From: Enterobacteriaceae bacterium LSJC7
GTDB lineage: Bacteria; Pseudomonadota; Gammaproteobacteria; Enterobacterales; Enterobacteriaceae
DNA length: 64,000 nucleotides
NCBI GenBank assembly: GCA_000302695.1
Contig: AMFN01000004.1
Coordinates: forward strand, 248,001-312,000
Reading direction: 5' to 3'
Under the pieces are notes generated by a model that saw only the letters and a program-made list of their open reading frames with translations, had not been told where the DNA came from and did not search any database. Both the position numbers and the translations under genes were made by a program. Shown here piece after piece: positions 1-9,302 of this stretch. Every line of letters begins with the position of its first letter. Within the stretch, counting starts at the first letter, position 1.

Positions 1-330
1 ACGCTGGCGCGCGACCTGGAAGAGGACATGGATATCCTCAACGGCAACCTGCGCACAGTGCTGAAAACCGACGACGCGGGCGAGATGAAAAACGCGCTCA
101 CCACCATGCGCGCTGCGGCGCTGGATGCACAAAAGGCAACGCCGCCAAAGCTTGCAGGCAAAGCGCCAGACAGCCCGGAAATGCAGGAGTTTCGCCGAGG
201 CCTGGACTTGCTGGTAGGCCAGATTGATGGCGCGTTAAAGCTGGTGGCAGAGGGGAAAATTCCTGAGGCGAAAGCCGCCGCTGAAGACTTTAAGCAGACT
301 CGCAATACCTACCACAAGAAATTCCGCTAA
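1..330 (+). CDS. cybC: cytochrome b562, 5'-truncated by window edge
   Basis: Periplasmic four-helix-bundle b-type cytochrome, an electron carrier of unclear physiological partner. The reading frame is open from base 1, so the signal peptide and the first mature residues lie outside the window. The visible part is 109 codons. The two haem ligands are recognisable: the methionine at codon 10 (Met7 of the mature protein by alignment with E. coli) and the histidine six residues from the C-terminus (His102). There is no CXXCH motif, which agrees with non-covalent haem binding. A hairpin with a T tract follows directly, so it is the last gene of its transcript. Confidence 0.93.
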   Translation, partial: TLARDLEEDMDILNGNLRTVLKTDDAGEMKNALTTMRAAALDAQKATPPKLAGKAPDSPEMQEFRRGLDLLVGQIDGALKLVAEGKIPEAKAAAEDFKQTRNTYHKKFR

Positions 331-338
331 TCTCTCAG

Positions 339-361
339 GCCGGGTTCTCCCGGCTTTTTTT
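339..361 (+). terminator. rho-independent terminator of cybC
   Basis: A perfect 6-bp GC stem (339-344 with 349-354) with a 4-base loop is followed by seven T residues. It starts 8 bases after the cybC stop. Confidence 0.85.
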
Positions 362-466
362 ATGCCATTTTACGCGATGTTACGCAAAACGCGCGCCTGA
401 CGCTGTTCGGCAAGGGAGCCTTTCGCTAAGGTGATGGGCAAACCTGCCTGCACAACAGAGGGACAC

Positions 467-1135
467 ATGGGCAACTTTATTGGGTTTACGCCTGACGCAG
501 TGAATTTTTTGCAGCTTCTGAGCCAGAACAATAATAAAGAATGGTTTGGCGCAAACCGCAAAACCTACGATGAAGGCATTGTTGCGCCGCTGCGCCTGTT
601 GGTTGATGAGCTGGCAGCAGATATGCAGTTTATTGATGACCTGCTTGAAGTGCGCCCCGCCGTTGGCAAAACGCTGTCGCGTATTCACCGCGATACCCGT
701 TTTTCTCACGATAAATCTCCTTATCGCAGCAATGTCTGGATTGCCTTTAAGCGCCCGCGTAAAACGCTTTCTGACTCACCGACCTTTTTCTTTGAAATCA
801 TGCCCGATGGCTGGCGTTACGGCATGGGTTACTACAGCGCTTCGCGTAGCACCATGACGCGTTTTCGCGACTATATTGCCGATAATCCGCGCAGTTTCCT
901 GGCAACGGTCGCGGATATCCGCAGCGGGTTTGCCCTGGAAGGTGAGAGCTACAAGCGCCCATTGCTTAAAGACCAGCAGCCGGAACTGGCGGACTGGTAC
1001 AACAAAAAAACCTTTGCGCTGATAGATGAACGCCGGGATATGGCGCCGCTGTATGGACCGGAACTGGTCGATATATTACGTGGGGCGTTTGGGCGACTGG
1101 CACCGCTTTACTCTGTCCTGACGCGCCTGGGCTAG
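467..1135 (+). CDS. DUF2461 / TIGR02453 family protein
   Basis: A 222-residue cytoplasmic protein of the DUF2461 family, of unknown function. Family hallmarks seen are the N-terminal FTPDAVNFLQLLSQNN segment followed by NKEWF, the central RIHRDTRFSHDKSPYR-type stretch, and the late KRPLL segment. I chose the ATG at 467 because an AGAGGGA ribosome site sits 5 bases upstream. A GTG at 431 would add 12 residues that do not look like the family. No signal peptide or membrane segment is seen. The gene appears monocistronic, since cybC upstream ends in a terminator. Confidence 0.85.
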   Translation: MGNFIGFTPDAVNFLQLLSQNNNKEWFGANRKTYDEGIVAPLRLLVDELAADMQFIDDLLEVRPAVGKTLSRIHRDTRFSHDKSPYRSNVWIAFKRPRKTLSDSPTFFFEIMPDGWRYGMGYYSASRSTMTRFRDYIADNPRSFLATVADIRSGFALEGESYKRPLLKDQQPELADWYNKKTFALIDERRDMAPLYGPELVDILRGAFGRLAPLYSVLTRLG

Positions 1136-1403
1136 CGGCGGAAAGTACCATTTTTTTGCATTTTGTGCTCCTTGTGCCGGGTGTCTTTTTCTCGCGACAG
1201 TGTGGCGTGGCAGCGGTTTACCGGAACAATTTTCTGATTTTGTGCGTCTGGGCCTGGTTTCATGCCATGATCTTCATTTTTCTCATTATTTTTGGGTAAA
1301 ACACTCGCAGTGGCCTGCATCCCGGCCATAGCCGGGCTGTGGTACATTGGCAGCGTTATCCGTCAGGAATAGATACAGACATGTGATTTCAGGGAGAAGA
1401 CAT

Positions 1404-1736
1404 ATGAACAAAGCGCTGTTGCTTATTGCCGGATTACTGTGCGTGTCGTCAAACATCGCCTGGGCGACGAGAGGCTGCCAGGAGTGTGTTACTGTGGATG
1501 AGGCAAAACAAATGCACGACGATGCACGCGTTACGCTTGAAGGCAAAGTCACCGGGCGCACTGGGGAGGATGACAACTACTGGCTGCGTGACAACACCGG
1601 GCGTATCGCCATTGATGTGGAAGACTGCGATGATGATAAGCGACTCATCGGCAGGCAGGTGCGCGTGGTCGGTAATATCGACCGGGACGACGACGGCGTA
1701 AAGCTTGATGCAGACAGGCTCATTCGCCTTAACTAA
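1404..1736 (+). CDS. periplasmic BOF (YgiW/YdeI-type) stress protein
   Basis: A 110-residue exported protein. Residues 1-21 form a signal peptide ending SNIAWA. The rest is a small bacterial OB-fold domain (BOF, formerly DUF388), with the family features VTLEGKV, YWLRDNTGRIAIDVED and VRVVGNID. Relatives YgiW and YdeI of enterobacteria are tied to peroxide and antimicrobial-peptide stress. Here there are two cysteines in a GCQEC arrangement near the mature N-terminus, which is less usual and could be a disulfide or metal site. The start is fixed by AGGGAGAAG at 1391. An upstream in-frame extension to 1347 is not supported. Confidence 0.8.
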   Translation: MNKALLLIAGLLCVSSNIAWATRGCQECVTVDEAKQMHDDARVTLEGKVTGRTGEDDNYWLRDNTGRIAIDVEDCDDDKRLIGRQVRVVGNIDRDDDGVKLDADRLIRLN

Positions 1737-1957
1737 TCTCCTTTTCTGCCGGGCCCTGTTTTGCCGCCCGGCGGCTTCTGTACCGTAGTTCCCCACGCAG
1801 CACTTCGCCTGCGACCTTCATCACAAAATCTCATCCCGATCATTACTCGCAGGCTAACGATTCGTTCATGTGGTTAATTGATACCCGCGTGTCTGCGGTG
1901 CAAACTTTATCCAACGTTAAGCAGATCAACATGATTCGCTGAATCAGGAGGTTAATA

Positions 1958-3613
1958 ATGCTATCCGGGCAAACGCCAGCGCGGCAGTGGAACACGCGCC
2001 GTACTGAGAAACAGCGGCGCATTGCGTCCGTCCCCGTCAACGGCAAGGTGCTTTCTGGCGCAGACCTTACCGAGATGCTGGAAAAACTGATAGCGCCAGG
2101 CGACAGAGTGGTGCTGGAAGGGAACAACCAGAAGCAGGCCGACTTTCTTTCCCGCACGCTGGCGCAGGTTAATCCGCAGAAAGTGCACGATCTGCACATG
2201 ATCATGCCAAGCGTCGGACGCAGTGAGCACCTCGACATCTTTGAAAAGGGCATCGCCCGCAAGCTCGACTTCTCATTCTCTGGCACACAAAGCCTGCGCA
2301 TTTCGCAGCTACTGGAAGACGGTGTGCTGGAAATTGGCGCTATTCACACCTATATCGAACTCTACTCCCGCCTGTATGTGGACCTGGTGCCTAACGTGGC
2401 GCTGATTGCTGGCTATAAGGCCGACCGCAAGGGCAACCTCTACACCGGACCGAGTACCGAAGATACGCCAGCGCTGGTTGAGGCCGCGGCGTTTCGCGAC
2501 GGCATTGTCATCGCCCAGGTTAACGAACTGGTGGATGATGAAACCGACCTGCCGCGCGTGGACATTCCCGGCTCGTGGGTGGATTTTGTGGTGGTAGCCG
2601 ACAAGCCCTTCTTTATTGAACCGCTGTTTACCCGCGACCCGCGCCTTATCAAGCAGGAACACATCCTGATGGCGATGATGGCAATTAAAGGCATCTACGC
2701 TGAGCACCAGGTGCAGTCGCTTAACCACGGTATTGGTTTTAACACCGCCGCCATTGAACTGCTGCTGCCGACCTGGGGCGAACAGCTCGGTCTGAAAGGC
2801 AAAATCTGTAAACACTGGACGCTGAACCCGCATCCGACGCTGATCCCGGCCATTGAAAGCGGCTGGGTGGACAGTGTGCACTGCTTTGGTGGCGAACTGG
2901 GGATGGAAGAGTACATCCGCGCGCGCCCGGACGTGTTCTTTACCGGGGCCGACGGCTCCATGCGCTCCAACCGCGCCCTCTGCCAGCTGGCGGGCCAGTA
3001 TGCGGTCGATATGTTCATTGGTTCAACGCTCCAGATTGATGGCCTTGCTAATTCCTCAACCGTCACCCGCGGCCGCCTGTCTGGCTTTGGCGGTGCGCCG
3101 AACATGGGTCACGACCCCCACGGTCGCCGTCACGCCACACCCGCCTGGCTCAACATGATGACCGAACCGGACCCAATGCAGCGCGGCAAAAAGCTGGTGG
3201 TGCAGATGGTGGAAACCTTCCAGGCCGGTGTGAAACCCACGTTTGTTGAAAAACTCGATGCCGTTGATGTGGCGAAAGCCGCCGGGATGCCGCTGGCACC
3301 GGTGATGATTTACGGCGACGACGTCACTCACGTGCTGACCGAAGAGGGTATTGCCTACCTCTACCGCGCTGACAGTCTGGAAGAACGCCGGGCGATGGTG
3401 GCTGCCGTTGCCGGTATCACCGATATCGGCCTGGGAGTCGATGCCAAACGCGTCGCGGCGTTGCGCCAGAGTGGAAAAGTGGTCTACCCGGAAGATATTG
3501 GCATTCGCCGCACCGACGCCACCCGTTCTCTGCTGGCCGCAGGCAGCGTCGCTGACCTGGTGGAATGGTCGGGCGGGCTTTATAACCCACCGGCAAAATT
3601 CCGGAGCTGGTAA
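1958..3613 (+). CDS. mdcA: malonate decarboxylase alpha subunit (ACP transferase)
   Basis: First gene of the biotin-independent malonate decarboxylase operon. MdcA (551 aa, the usual length) transfers malonate onto the acyl-carrier subunit in exchange for acetate, giving malonyl-S-ACP. It belongs to the CoA-transferase-like superfamily related to citrate lyase alpha and is cytoplasmic. The ATG at 1958 has a near-consensus AGGAGG seven bases upstream. The stop overlaps the mdcB start (TAATG arrangement), so the two are translationally coupled. The 220-bp region upstream should hold the MdcR-controlled promoter, although mdcR itself lies far away in this genome. Confidence 0.95.
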   Translation: MLSGQTPARQWNTRRTEKQRRIASVPVNGKVLSGADLTEMLEKLIAPGDRVVLEGNNQKQADFLSRTLAQVNPQKVHDLHMIMPSVGRSEHLDIFEKGIARKLDFSFSGTQSLRISQLLEDGVLEIGAIHTYIELYSRLYVDLVPNVALIAGYKADRKGNLYTGPSTEDTPALVEAAAFRDGIVIAQVNELVDDETDLPRVDIPGSWVDFVVVADKPFFIEPLFTRDPRLIKQEHILMAMMAIKGIYAEHQVQSLNHGIGFNTAAIELLLPTWGEQLGLKGKICKHWTLNPHPTLIPAIESGWVDSVHCFGGELGMEEYIRARPDVFFTGADGSMRSNRALCQLAGQYAVDMFIGSTLQIDGLANSSTVTRGRLSGFGGAPNMGHDPHGRRHATPAWLNMMTEPDPMQRGKKLVVQMVETFQAGVKPTFVEKLDAVDVAKAAGMPLAPVMIYGDDVTHVLTEEGIAYLYRADSLEERRAMVAAVAGITDIGLGVDAKRVAALRQSGKVVYPEDIGIRRTDATRSLLAAGSVADLVEWSGGLYNPPAKFRSW

Positions 3614-4467
3614 TGAAACTACAGCCGCAGACAGGCAGCCTGGCGCGTGCGCGGCAACTGGCGAGCCTTGCTACCCAAAGCCTGATAGACGAAGCGCGTC
3701 TTAGCCCCAAACCGGGTCTGGTAGACAGCCGCGGCAGTGGTGCGCACCACGACCTGACGCTTGAACTGATGGAGCGCTCTGCTCACAGCCTGACGCCGAC
3801 CTTTTATGCGCTGGCGCTGCAAAGCTGGCAGCGGCCGGTGGATATCGCGCTGCGCCAGACTGTGGGGCGGCTTGGGCGCGAAGGCGAGGCGCAGATGATG
3901 GCGGCAACGGGCGGCGTGAATACCCACCGTGGCGCTATCTGGGCGCTGGGGTTGCTGGTGAGTGCGGCGGCCATGCTGGATAAGGAGGCAGATGCACAGG
4001 CAATAGCGCAGACGGCAGCCGAGCTGGCAAAACTGCCCGACAGCGCTGCACCGAAGCTGTTCAGTAAAGGTCTGCGCGCCACGCACCGCTACCGGGTACC
4101 CGGCGCGCGTGAGGAAGCGCAGGCTGGCTTCCCGCACATCATGCGCCTGGCGCTGCCGCAGCTGCGCTTAAGCCGCAGCATGGGGGCCAGCGAGAGCGAG
4201 GCGCAGCTTGATGCGCTGATGGCCATCATGACTACGCTTAGCGACACCTGCGTGTTGTCCAGGGCGGGGCTTGAAGGGCTACAGGCCATGCAGCATGGCG
4301 CGCGTGCGGTACTGGCGGCAGGCGGTTGCGCGCAGCCGCGGGGCAGAGCGGCGCTGGCAGCGCTTGATAAGCAGATGCTCATGCTCAACGCCTCGCCGGG
4401 CGGTGCGGCAGATTTACTGGCCGCTACCTTGCTGCTTGACCGCATCGCACAGCCAACCCTGCTATGA
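3613..4467 (+). CDS. mdcB: triphosphoribosyl-dephospho-CoA synthase
   Basis: A CitG-type enzyme of 284 residues. It makes 2'-(5''-triphosphoribosyl)-3'-dephospho-CoA from ATP and dephospho-CoA, the precursor of the prosthetic group of MdcC. Recognisable family features are the early EARLSPKPGLVDSRGSGAHHD region and the later ATGGVNTHRGAIWALGLL stretch (split here only for description). It overlaps mdcA by one base and is followed by mdcC after 29 bases. The order A-B-C matches Klebsiella. Confidence 0.93.
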   Translation: MKLQPQTGSLARARQLASLATQSLIDEARLSPKPGLVDSRGSGAHHDLTLELMERSAHSLTPTFYALALQSWQRPVDIALRQTVGRLGREGEAQMMAATGGVNTHRGAIWALGLLVSAAAMLDKEADAQAIAQTAAELAKLPDSAAPKLFSKGLRATHRYRVPGAREEAQAGFPHIMRLALPQLRLSRSMGASESEAQLDALMAIMTTLSDTCVLSRAGLEGLQAMQHGARAVLAAGGCAQPRGRAALAALDKQMLMLNASPGGAADLLAATLLLDRIAQPTLL

Positions 4468-4496
4468 ATGCAGGCAAACCGAATTAAGAGGGTGTT

Positions 4497-4796
4497 ATGG
4501 AAAAAATTACTTTGTCACTTCCGGCAACCCGCAATGCCCGCGGGCATGCGCTGGCAGGTGTGGTCGGTTCCGGCGATATGGAAGTGCTGTTTACCGCCGA
4601 GAGCGGCAGCACGCTGAACGTCGATATTACGACCTCGGTAGATAACAGCCAGGCGCGCTGGCAGGCGTTGTTTGACCGAATTGGCGTGACGGGCAGCCTG
4701 CCCGCGGGCCGGATGCAAATCCACGATTTTGGAGCGACGCCGGGCGTGGCGCGCATCCGCATCGAACAGGTGTTTGAGGAGGTAAGCCATGCGTGA
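4497..4796 (+). CDS. mdcC: malonate decarboxylase acyl carrier protein (delta subunit)
   Basis: A small acyl carrier subunit of 99 residues. Ser25, in the VVGSGDMEVL motif, is the expected attachment point of the phosphoribosyl-dephospho-CoA arm. That arm carries the acetyl or malonyl thioester during turnover. The C-terminal half (IHDFGATPGVARIRIEQ) is also typical of MdcC. Its 3' end overlaps the start of mdcD by eight bases, giving coupled translation of the carrier and decarboxylase subunits. Confidence 0.94.
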   Translation: MEKITLSLPATRNARGHALAGVVGSGDMEVLFTAESGSTLNVDITTSVDNSQARWQALFDRIGVTGSLPAGRMQIHDFGATPGVARIRIEQVFEEVSHA

Positions 4797-5622
4797 CGAC
4801 AGCAGTTTTATTGAACTGAGAGCGCGTGAGCGCGCCAGGGCGCTGCTTGATGACGGCAGCTATCGCGAACTCCTCGACCCGTTTGCGGGCATTATCTCGC
4901 CATGGCTCGGGCCGCAGGGCATTGTGCCGCAGGCCGATGACGGCATGGTGGTGGCCAAAGGCACCATTAACGGCAAACCGGCAGTGGTGGTTGCCATTGA
5001 AGGCGCGTTCCAGGGCGGCAGCATGGGCGAAGTGTCCGGTGCCAAAATGGCAGCGGCGCTGGAGCTGGCGGCAGAAGATAACCGTAACGGTATTGCGACC
5101 CAGGCGGTACTGAGCCTTGAAACCGGCGGCGTGCGCTTACAGGAAGCGAACCTGGGCCTGGCGGCGATTGCGGATATCCACGCCGCCATTGTTGACCTGC
5201 GTCGCTATACACCGGTGATTGGCATTGTGGCCGGGACCGTGGGCTGTTTTGGCGGGATGTCGATTGCCGCCGCGCTGTGCAGCTACCTGATTGTGACCCG
5301 TGAGGCGCGCCTGGGGCTTAACGGGCCGCAGGTCATTGAGCAGGAAGCGGGCATTGAAGAGTACGACTCCCGCGACCGCCCGTTTATCTGGAGCATGACC
5401 GGCGGCGAGGCGCGCTATCACAGCGGGCTGGTGGATGCGCTGGTGGCAGATGGCGTTAATGCGGTGAAGCAGGCGGTGAACGGCTTTATCGCTAAAGGCC
5501 TACCGGCGAAACACCGCACCGACAATTACCAGTGGTATCTCGACCGGCTGACAAATTTCGATACCCGTCAGCAGGCCGACAGCGCGCAGATTAAACAGCT
5601 TTTTGGGGAGGTGAATAAATGA
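4789..5622 (+). CDS. mdcD: malonate decarboxylase beta subunit
   Basis: A 277-residue subunit of the malonyl-S-ACP decarboxylase, with the crotonase/carboxyltransferase fold shared with acetyl-CoA carboxylase beta. With MdcE it decarboxylates malonyl-S-MdcC to acetyl-S-MdcC. Glycine-rich oxyanion-hole regions characteristic of the fold are visible (GAFQGGSMGEVSG near residue 70, GTVGCFGGMS near residue 150). It overlaps mdcC by 8 bases and mdcE by 4 (ATGA), within one tight operon. Confidence 0.94.
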   Translation: MRDDSSFIELRARERARALLDDGSYRELLDPFAGIISPWLGPQGIVPQADDGMVVAKGTINGKPAVVVAIEGAFQGGSMGEVSGAKMAAALELAAEDNRNGIATQAVLSLETGGVRLQEANLGLAAIADIHAAIVDLRRYTPVIGIVAGTVGCFGGMSIAAALCSYLIVTREARLGLNGPQVIEQEAGIEEYDSRDRPFIWSMTGGEARYHSGLVDALVADGVNAVKQAVNGFIAKGLPAKHRTDNYQWYLDRLTNFDTRQQADSAQIKQLFGEVNK

Positions 5623-6419
5623 GCCAGACACAAAGCCGTGGCGCAACCTGGCTTGCAAAACTTGCGCCCAATACCCAGCGCATGAGCGGGCTATGCCCGT
5701 CGGTGCAGGTGGCCGATGGCGAAATCGGCGGTGAAGCAGCGCGCTTTATTGCCGTGGTGCCGGATGCTAACAACCATTATCCGCGCGCAGCACAGGGCGA
5801 AGTGGGGCTGCTGGAAGGCTGGACGCTGGGCAAAGTGGTCAGTGAAACCATCGCCGAAGACGCGAACAAAGACCATAAGCGCGCTATCGTTGCCGTGATT
5901 GATGTGCCCAGTCAGGCTTACGGTAGGCGCGAAGAAGCGTTTGGTATTCACCAGGCGCTGGCCGGGGCTGCCGCGGCCTATGCAAATGCGCGCCTGGCCG
6001 GTCACCCGGTTATTGGGCTGATTGTGGGCAAAGCCATGTCCGGGGCGTTTTTGGCCCACGGCTACCAGGCCAACCGGCTGATTGCCTTTAACGACAGCGG
6101 CGTGCAAATCCACGCTATGGGTAAAGAATCTGCCGCGCGCATTACGCTGCGTAGCGTAGCAGAGCTGGAAAAACTGGCGTCTACCATCCCGCCGATGGCC
6201 TACGACATCAGCAACTACGAAACACTGGGGCTGCTTTCTACGTTGCTGGACATCAGTAACCCGGATGCGCCGACAGCAAACGACCTGGCGCAGGTAAACG
6301 CGGTACTGGCGCAGGCCGTCAGCGAGGCCCGCAAGGATCCCACGCTGAGAAACCGCCTCGGCGCTGACAACCGCCGCAGTTCAGCGCTGGTTCGCGAACG
6401 TATGCGCGACGCCTGGTAA
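5619..6419 (+). CDS. mdcE: malonate decarboxylase gamma subunit (co-decarboxylase)
   Basis: A 266-residue partner of MdcD with the same carboxyltransferase-like fold. The two form the decarboxylase heterodimer acting on malonyl-S-ACP. The GKAMSGAFLAHGYQANRLIA segment is the family's glycine-rich active-site loop. Its start overlaps the mdcD stop (ATGA). A 121-base gap follows, the only sizeable gap in the operon. It contains a hairpin, so the core enzyme genes and the transporter/maturation genes could be expressed at different levels. Confidence 0.94.
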   Translation: MSQTQSRGATWLAKLAPNTQRMSGLCPSVQVADGEIGGEAARFIAVVPDANNHYPRAAQGEVGLLEGWTLGKVVSETIAEDANKDHKRAIVAVIDVPSQAYGRREEAFGIHQALAGAAAAYANARLAGHPVIGLIVGKAMSGAFLAHGYQANRLIAFNDSGVQIHAMGKESAARITLRSVAELEKLASTIPPMAYDISNYETLGLLSTLLDISNPDAPTANDLAQVNAVLAQAVSEARKDPTLRNRLGADNRRSSALVRERMRDAW

Positions 6420-6451
6420 CACACTTAATAAAACCTGCCAGACCGCAACGG

Positions 6452-6473
6452 CGGGCACCTCATCCGGTGCCCG
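6452..6473 (+). other. hairpin in the mdcE-mdcF gap
   Basis: A perfect 8-bp GC stem (6452-6459 with 6466-6473) has a 6-base loop and no T tract after it. It may stabilise or process the mRNA, or cause partial termination between the decarboxylase genes and mdcF. Confidence 0.45.
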
Positions 6474-6540
6474 TCCGGGAGCGGCTGTAAAAAAATAACA
6501 TCGCGCTCGTGCTCTTCCTTTTTTAATAACTGGTGAATAT

Positions 6541-7500
6541 ATGACTTATGTGATTATTCATGCCCTTGCGCCTATCTTTGTCATCATGCTGTTAGGCTTC
6601 TGGGCCGGTAAGGCAAAAATGGTGGATAACCAGAATGTGTCCTTACTTAATATTTTCGTGATGGATTTTGCCCTACCGGCCGCGCTGTTTAGTGCAACCG
6701 TTCAAACGCCGTGGGCGGGCATTGTTCAGCAATCGCCATTGGTGGTGGTGCTGACGCTCGCGATGTGGGTAACCTGGGCGGCCATCTATTTCCTCGCCGT
6801 GAAGGTGTTTCATAAATCTCCGCAGGATGCCGCAGTGTTGACGCTGACGGTGGCGCTGCCCAACTACGCCGCACTTGGCCTGCCGATTCTTGGCGCGGTG
6901 CTGGGTGAAGGACCGTCAACCTCGCTGTCGGTGGCGGTGTCCATCGCCTGTGGCTCGGTGCTGATGACGCCGGTGTGTCTGCTGGTGCTGGAGCGCGAAA
7001 AAGCACGTGCCGCCGGTGGTCAGGCTGGCTCAACGCTTGCCATGCTGCCAGTGCTGATGTGGCGCTCGTTTAAAAAGCCCATCGTGCTCGGGCCGCTGCT
7101 GGGGGTGATTCTTTCCGCGCTCGGTATCCACATGCCGGACCTGGTATTGGCCGCACTGAAACCGCTGGGCCTTGCCGCTACCGCTGCCGCGCTGTTCCTG
7201 ACCGGGGTTATTCTCTCTGCCCGTCGCCTGAAAATTAACACCATGGTGATTATCGCCAGCATCACCACCATGCTTATCCAGCCGTTTATCGCCTGGGGCA
7301 TCGTGCTGGCGCTGGGGCTGCATGGTCAGGTGGCGATTACCGCGGTGCTGATGGTGGCGCTGTCTGCCGGTTTCTTTGGTGTGGTGTTCGGCAACCGTTT
7401 TGGCGTGCAGTCGCCGGATGCCGAAGCGGTGCTGCTGATAAGCTCGGTTCTGTGTATCCTGACGTTGCCGCTGTTTATCTCGTTAACCTCAGGAATGTAA
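6541..7500 (+). CDS. mdcF: malonate transporter, AEC family
   Basis: An inner-membrane carrier of 319 residues with about ten hydrophobic segments, arranged as two groups separated by a central more polar stretch near residue 155-175. This is typical of the auxin efflux carrier (AEC) family. MdcF is the presumed malonate uptake protein in Klebsiella-type operons. The motifs LPNYAALGLPILG and the C-terminal GFFGVVFGNRFG are typical for the family. It is followed by mdcG after three bases. Confidence 0.92.
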   Translation: MTYVIIHALAPIFVIMLLGFWAGKAKMVDNQNVSLLNIFVMDFALPAALFSATVQTPWAGIVQQSPLVVVLTLAMWVTWAAIYFLAVKVFHKSPQDAAVLTLTVALPNYAALGLPILGAVLGEGPSTSLSVAVSIACGSVLMTPVCLLVLEREKARAAGGQAGSTLAMLPVLMWRSFKKPIVLGPLLGVILSALGIHMPDLVLAALKPLGLAATAAALFLTGVILSARRLKINTMVIIASITTMLIQPFIAWGIVLALGLHGQVAITAVLMVALSAGFFGVVFGNRFGVQSPDAEAVLLISSVLCILTLPLFISLTSGM

Positions 7501-7503
7501 ACC

Positions 7504-8121
7504 ATGCAAACGCCGCAACCTCACGACCTGCTCTGGCTTGATGCCCCTGATGCGCTCGAAGGTGTCGACGCACCCTGGGTCAGCGCCCAGTGGCGGCCTG
7601 AACTGCCGGTGGTGGTGCGGCGTGATACGCACCCGGACGGCCTGGTTGCGGTGGGTGTCCGTGGGCTGCGGCGCGACCAGCGCGCCGCGGGCTGGGTGGC
7701 GCCGTCGCGCATTGTTAAGCGCATTGCGCCACAGGCGTTAGCTGACAGCCAGCAACTGTTGCAATCACCGTTTGTGTCTCAGCCGCCGGTACAGGCTGCC
7801 GTGCAACTCGCGCTGCGCGACTGGCCGTGGAGCTGGGGTATTACCGGCAGTGTGGGTTATGCGCTCGCAACCGGCATCCCGGTGCTGCATGCCGACAGCG
7901 ACCTGGATTTGCTGATTCGCGCACCTGAGCCGCCGCAACTCGCGCTGCTTGAGCAGTGGCGGCACATCACCACAATGCTGCCGTGCCGGGCTGATACCCA
8001 GGTGGAAACCCCGCAGGGTGGTTTTGCGCTGGCTGAGTGGCTGCGCGACGGACAGGTACTGCTGAAAACCGTGTATGGGCCACGGATCACGCGCGATCCA
8101 TGGCAACAGGAGACGTCATGA
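7504..8121 (+). CDS. mdcG: phosphoribosyl-dephospho-CoA transferase
   Basis: A 205-residue nucleotidyltransferase that attaches the phosphoribosyl-dephospho-CoA arm made by MdcB to the serine of MdcC, converting apo- to holo-ACP. A DSDLDLLI motif near residue 130 supplies the two aspartates expected for metal-nucleotide binding, preceded by GSVGYALATG. The stop codon overlaps the mdcH start (ATGA). Confidence 0.92.
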   Translation: MQTPQPHDLLWLDAPDALEGVDAPWVSAQWRPELPVVVRRDTHPDGLVAVGVRGLRRDQRAAGWVAPSRIVKRIAPQALADSQQLLQSPFVSQPPVQAAVQLALRDWPWSWGITGSVGYALATGIPVLHADSDLDLLIRAPEPPQLALLEQWRHITTMLPCRADTQVETPQGGFALAEWLRDGQVLLKTVYGPRITRDPWQQETS

Positions 8122-9017
8122 AAATCCTCTTTACCTTCCCCGGCCAGGGTACGCAGCGCCCCGGTATGCTGCATGATTTACCCGCCGGCTCCGATGTTCT
8201 CAGCCAGGCGCGCCAGGTGCTGGGCGACGAGGTGGATGCTCTGGATACGCCCGAGGCGCTTAAGCACACCCGCGCCGTGCAGCTTGCGCTGTTGATTGCC
8301 GGTGTTGGCTGGGCGCGTGAACTGGAGCGCCGTGGTGTGGTGCCGGATATGACCTGCGGGCTGTCTATTGGCGCTTTTCCCGCGGCAGTCATTGCCGGTG
8401 CGCTGCGTTTTGACGATGCGTTACGGCTGGTGGCGCTGCGCGGCGACCTGATGGAGCAGGCTTACCCGCACGGTTACGGCTTAACGGCGATTATGGGGCT
8501 TGCGCTGGAGCAGGTGGAGCCGCTGCTGGAAGCGGGGACTTATATCGCCAATCTTAACGCCGAGCGCCAGATTGTGATTGCCGGAAGCGATGAGCAGATG
8601 GCACGCGTGGCGCAAAAGGCGCTTGAGCGCGGGGCCAGCAAGGCACACCGGCTGGCGGTGAGCGTGCCGTCGCACTGCGCGCTGCTCGATGAACCGGCGT
8701 GCAGGCTACAGGCGGCCTTTGAGGGTGTGGAGTTAGCGCGCCCACGTTCTGAGTATTTAAGCGGCAGCAGCGCGCGGGTTATCTGGCAGCCGGAGCGTAT
8801 CGCGGCCGATCTTGCGCTGAATATGTCGCGCACCGTGCGCTGGCACGAGGCAATGGCCGCTGCTGAAGAGCGCGACGTGGGGCTGGCAATTGAAATGCCG
8901 CCCGGCGGCGTGCTCACCTGCCTGACGCGCCAGGCGGTTACTCGCGCAGAGTCGCTGTCGCTTGAGCGCAGCGGCGTAGATGTGGTACTGCATATGGCGG
9001 GGAAGCTGCGGGCGTGA
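8118..9017 (+). CDS. mdcH: malonyl-CoA:ACP transacylase of malonate decarboxylase
   Basis: A 299-residue FabD-like acyltransferase. It charges holo-MdcC with malonyl from malonyl-CoA to prime the decarboxylase cycle. It shows the N-terminal FPGQGTQRPGML motif, the nucleophile serine in GLSIGAF, and the later SVPSHCALL histidine motif. I chose the ATG at 8118 because it overlaps the mdcG stop and begins directly with the FabD-type N-terminus. An in-frame ATG further upstream, inside mdcG, would add 27 unrelated residues. In Klebsiella the operon is followed by mdcR; here unrelated DNA follows. Confidence 0.92.
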   Translation: MKILFTFPGQGTQRPGMLHDLPAGSDVLSQARQVLGDEVDALDTPEALKHTRAVQLALLIAGVGWARELERRGVVPDMTCGLSIGAFPAAVIAGALRFDDALRLVALRGDLMEQAYPHGYGLTAIMGLALEQVEPLLEAGTYIANLNAERQIVIAGSDEQMARVAQKALERGASKAHRLAVSVPSHCALLDEPACRLQAAFEGVELARPRSEYLSGSSARVIWQPERIAADLALNMSRTVRWHEAMAAAEERDVGLAIEMPPGGVLTCLTRQAVTRAESLSLERSGVDVVLHMAGKLRA

Positions 9018-9302
9018 AAGTTGAATATATGCCTGCGCGTGGTTTTTTTATATAAAAGACGTGCTCAGATGTATTTGTGCGATATTTATTGTTCATTCTA
9101 TGAATATATAAGGCGCGTAGACTATTACAAACGGTTATTTATTCCTGTAAATAGCATCCACTTCCGATGAGGCGTAATTTCCCTGTACGCCAGAAGGTTG
9201 AGAAAATTAGCTTTTAATCTCGCACCTGATGAGGTAATAAAAAGGCTAAGAATTTCATTTGGCTTGCAGCAATAAGATTATTTTTGACAGGGATGGTTAA
9301 GA

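Noticed and set aside
1744-1775. GC-rich inverted repeat after the BOF gene as a terminator.
   Set aside because: The stem is good, but the 11-base loop and missing T tract make termination uncertain.
9018-9302. Search for a remnant of mdcR or an insertion sequence scar after mdcH.
   Set aside because: No LysR-like coding remnant, no terminal inverted repeats and no target duplication could be seen in these 285 bases.
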